Assembly (NCBI GenBank): GCA_964432885.1
Contig: CAYSPG010000003.1
Coordinates: 178,411 to 242,410 of the forward strand
Length of the DNA: 64,000 nt
Reading direction: 5' to 3'
Source: CAYSPG01 sp964432885
Lineage (GTDB): Bacteria; Bacteroidota; Bacteroidia; AKYH767-A; OLB10
Of this stretch, positions 61,411-64,000 are shown one piece after another. Both the position numbers and the translations under genes were made by a program. The notes under the pieces are model-generated. The model was not told the DNA's origin. It did not search any database and worked only from the letters and a program-made list of their open reading frames with translations. Each line of letters opens with the position of its first letter. The stretch's first letter is position 1.

Positions 61411-62993
61411 TGTTTAATTATTTTAAATGATCGTGTTGTCTCTCTTGTTTCAATATTTAAAAGATAAAATCCATTAGATAGTGTTTCAATATTAATTTTT
61501 TTTAACATGTCGAATGAATTTTTTTCTGATATGAATTCTTTAGCCAACGGATCAATTATTTTGAAAGAATACTCGTTTAGGTTCAGGTTTTCTATCGTAA
61601 TATAATTACTGGTAATTGTAGGATAAACATGCAATAAATTAAACTGAGGAACGCCTTCCTGAATTGATACAGCGGAAACACAAATGGGATCAGGGGTAAG
61701 CACAATGGGAAAGCTATACCCAAGTACAGAATCGGTAAATAAAAAATAATTCTCCTGGGGAATGTTGGACGTGATACTTACTGTGTCATCAATAACAGGT
61801 TGCCCGTTATACCAATACGTTATACAAGGGCTCAGTCCTGTGGTATCAACTTTTCCTAAATGCAATGTGCTTAAATTTAACTGCTCACCAATTACAATTA
61901 TGTTGTCATTGACCTGCCTTGCCATATTTATACTTCGAATGTCAAGACCAGATATGGCATATGTTGCTTCCCACACTAAATTTCCTGAAGTGTCAATTTT
62001 TGTTATACCATAAGCATTGCTCCATAAATAATTACCATCATTTAAGTTTGATAAATCAGTATTAACGAGACCCTGAAAAGACATTTTCTTAAACCAAATT
62101 AGGTTAAATAAAGAGTCAGTCTTAAAAAAAACAGCACTCCTGCTATTGTTTAAAGTATCATAAATTACCATTGCCGTAAAAACAAAATTATTATCAGGTG
62201 TTTTAATTACATCACCACTCAGATCATTAAACGGAGTTGCGATTTTTTTTGAAAGTAAAATCCCCCCAAGGCTATCGTATAGATTAACAACCAAATCAAG
62301 TTTATTGGTTATCGTATCCAGTAATGAGTTATACAATAAAAACTTATTTGATTCAACTTCCAACAAACCTTTACTTAAAAAATTTGTACCCGTGGTTGAA
62401 TTAAAAGGAAAAATGTTTCGCTTCGCCCATTTAATGTTTCCCATGCTATCTAACCTCATTAAAAAATTATAAGCTGAATGCCCTGATATGGTGTCATTTA
62501 AATATCCTGAAACAAGTAAATCGCCATTGCTGCATGCAACTATTTTATTTAAAACATTAATCAATAATGATTTATATGAATGCTTCCAAATTACACTACC
62601 TGAAGTATCAATTTTTATTAAATAAACTGATAAAGGAAAACTCCAAACAGAGTCAAATGAAGCAGAACCTCCAAAAACAACATGCCCATCGTGTGTTTTT
62701 GTTAAACTCGTTAAATTACAAATGTAATTTGCTCCATACACACCTCCATATCCTTTTGCCCATTTATAATCACCAATAGAATCTGTTTTTATAATCATCA
62801 TTTTATATCCTATTCCAGTATCACCAACTGTAGTACCCATAATAATATCGCCATTATCATATGCTTGAAAAACTTTGCCTTTGATTTCGCTTGTATTTAT
62901 GTTTAGCGTTTTCCAAAATCGCTGAAAAAACGACTGACTGATTGCCGCATAATTTGATAAAAAAACAATCAAAAAAACAAGTATCTTTTTCAT
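61407..62993 (-). CDS. Secreted cassette protein A3 (propeller-like) with T9SS type A sorting domain
   Basis: A 528-residue paralogue of A1 and A2. Its N-terminal signal is MKKILVFLIVFLSNYAAISQ. Blocks such as MIIKTDSIGDYKWAKGYGG, LIKIDTSGSVIWKHSY and LMRLDSMGNIKWAKRN recur along the chain. The sorting domain reads VYPTITSNYITIENLN ... LSNGFYLLNIETR. It is the first A gene in the run, 19 bp after the tail-fibre-like gene, and overlaps B3 by ATGA. Confidence 0.8.
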   Translation of the reverse strand: MKKILVFLIVFLSNYAAISQSFFQRFWKTLNINTSEIKGKVFQAYDNGDIIMGTTVGDTGIGYKMMIIKTDSIGDYKWAKGYGGVYGANYICNLTSLTKTHDGHVVFGGSASFDSVWSFPLSVYLIKIDTSGSVIWKHSYKSLLINVLNKIVACSNGDLLVSGYLNDTISGHSAYNFLMRLDSMGNIKWAKRNIFPFNSTTGTNFLSKGLLEVESNKFLLYNSLLDTITNKLDLVVNLYDSLGGILLSKKIATPFNDLSGDVIKTPDNNFVFTAMVIYDTLNNSRSAVFFKTDSLFNLIWFKKMSFQGLVNTDLSNLNDGNYLWSNAYGITKIDTSGNLVWEATYAISGLDIRSINMARQVNDNIIVIGEQLNLSTLHLGKVDTTGLSPCITYWYNGQPVIDDTVSITSNIPQENYFLFTDSVLGYSFPIVLTPDPICVSAVSIQEGVPQFNLLHVYPTITSNYITIENLNLNEYSFKIIDPLAKEFISEKNSFDMLKKINIETLSNGFYLLNIETRETTRSFKIIKQ

Positions 62994-63012
62994 ACCCTAT
63001 CCCTCTCCCTAA

Positions 63013-64000
63013 TTATTTCCCCAACTCCTCAACCCGCTTCTCCAACTCCTCAATTCGTTTTTCCTGATTAATGATGTAGAGAAAAATCTCCTCAATGCTT
63101 TTTTGTTGCAGCACTTGTATAGTACCTATTTGCTGGCCTGTGGCTTGCACCTCTTTAGCTGTGGGATAACCTTCAAGGTGCTTGTGTTTTCTTAAAAAGC
63201 GCTCAACCTTGCTAAGTGGGGTAAGTAGGTAGTCCTCACCCAAAACATAATCGGGCCAGTTGCCGGTGTTGGTTACATATATATCATCCTTTACACCTAA
63301 CTTACCATTAACAATAAGCTTGTAAGGAGTAGTTTGTAAGTTTATGTTGTTTGGGTCAATACCAATGGCAACTGTGCCGTCATTCATTATACTCATAATG
63401 CGTGTGTTTGTATTGTTATTGTTCCAAAAAAATGAAAGCGGTTTTCCTGCCTCAGCAGAAAGGGGGCCGTTTATTTTCCAATACCCATCTGCGTTTTTTA
63501 AATTTATACTGTTTGCATTGCTTGATGCATCGGTGATATAAAACGATGGGCTTGTTCCTTTCATTTCAAACAGGCCGGCAGGTGTTGCAGTGCCAATGCC
63601 CATCCATCCTGTAAAACTTGAGTTGCCGCTAACCTTTAACATAACATTGGCAGGTGGCGTATTGCCATCTCCAATAGAGACGTTAAACTGTGGGCACGTC
63701 CACAAGAAACCCGGATTGTTACCAGTTGGTTTAACGCTATTCCAAAGCGGAACCAACGGTGTTGGAGAACAATTGGTGGGCGCAAGGCTGCTTTTTAATA
63801 TCCCGTCATCATCCACATACACCATTCCGGTTACTCCGGCCAATGAGTTTATTTTAACATCGCCATTAGCTTTAACCCTCAGCCTTTCCTGATTATACGT
63901 CTTAATACTAAAGTCAACATTATCGGTTGTGCCTAAAAACTGTGTTGCCGGGTTGGTGCCTGCATTGCCGTTCATTTGCCAGTCGTCACGGTCGGGTTCT
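63013..64000 (-). CDS. Tail-fibre-like coiled-coil protein (5' end outside window)
   Basis: At least 329 codons are visible; the frame stays open to the window edge (upstream codons read EPDRDDWQ before MNGNAGTNPATQFLGTTDN), so the true start lies outside. The segment TGNAGTNPATQFLGTTDN-like with RLRVKANGDVKI is typical of Bacteroidota tail-fibre-like surface proteins. It is followed by shorter beta modules (GTATPAGLFEMKGTSPSFYI, GTVAIGIDPNN) and a C-terminal coil (SIEEIFLYIINQEKRIEEL...). It has no type IX sorting domain and no autoproteolytic S74 domain at the end. It is probably the first visible gene of the A-B run. Confidence 0.75.
   Translation of the reverse strand, partial: EPDRDDWQMNGNAGTNPATQFLGTTDNVDFSIKTYNQERLRVKANGDVKINSLAGVTGMVYVDDDGILKSSLAPTNCSPTPLVPLWNSVKPTGNNPGFLWTCPQFNVSIGDGNTPPANVMLKVSGNSSFTGWMGIGTATPAGLFEMKGTSPSFYITDASSNANSINLKNADGYWKINGPLSAEAGKPLSFFWNNNNTNTRIMSIMNDGTVAIGIDPNNINLQTTPYKLIVNGKLGVKDDIYVTNTGNWPDYVLGEDYLLTPLSKVERFLRKHKHLEGYPTAKEVQATGQQIGTIQVLQQKSIEEIFLYIINQEKRIEELEKRVEELGK

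Overview
The window reads as chromosomal DNA from an AT-rich member of the Bacteroidota (Chitinophagia/Sphingobacteriia/Flavobacteriia-like; genus not resolved). The evidence is: type IX secretion (T9SS) sorting domains of both types on many large secreted proteins, a MoxR/Bat aerotolerance operon, a dapA gene preceded by a Bacteroidota-specific small gene, and promoters of the Bacteroidota form (-33 TTTG, -7 TAnnTTTG). No rRNA, tRNA, CRISPR array or intact transposase was seen.

Layout. 1-2.6 kb: glycosyltransferase, FAD oxidoreductase and acetyltransferase (minus strand). 2.75-3.9 kb: ECF sigma factor with a mapped promoter candidate, a tiny anti-sigma-like gene and a strong terminator. 3.9-6.0 kb: endonuclease III and a beta-CASP metallohydrolase. 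6.0-12.3 kb (minus): a complete phosphate operon, porin-pstS-pstC-pstA-pstB-phoU, with a Pho-box-like repeat in front. 12.4-14.3 kb: dciA, recF and a lipoprotein. 14.6-16.2 kb: an ArsR-type regulator, SRPBCC protein and VOC lipoprotein behind a promoter covered by a perfect inverted repeat. 16.2-18.3 kb: a THEP1-MobA fusion and a membrane protein. 18.4-25.9 kb: MATE transporter, small lipoprotein, threonine aldolase, TIGR02757 protein, O-antigen ligase/Wzz-like pair and dnaN. 25.9-32.1 kb: a gliding-motility-type secreted protein, a GH3-like enzyme with a LysE exporter, an HD protein and a choice-of-anchor-L protein.

32.3-38.4 kb (minus): the bat operon (moxR, DUF58, BatD-like, batA, batB, batC), whose junctions carry a roughly 30-bp repeated sequence. 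38.5-49.7 kb: a propeller-type T9SS protein, an orphan histidine kinase, two tandem paralogues of unknown function, asnB, an M23 peptidase, a YfiT/DinB protein and a seven-haem TPR cytochrome. 49.8-51.3 kb: an arsenic operon (arsR, arsI, arsC) without a pump. 51.5-52.9 kb: a DUF6913-like gene and dapA.

53.0-64.0 kb (minus) is the most unusual part. Three tandem two-gene cassettes encode an about 520-residue propeller-like T9SS protein (A) followed, with a 4-bp overlap or a 2-nt gap, by an about 750-residue secreted protein (B). A tail-fibre-like coiled-coil protein runs off the window edge upstream. Two B genes share a nearly identical 3' module, the third B gene is truncated at a GC-rich REP-like hairpin, and a 33-codon remnant of the coiled-coil tail lies between cassettes. 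I know of no described function for this A-B family.
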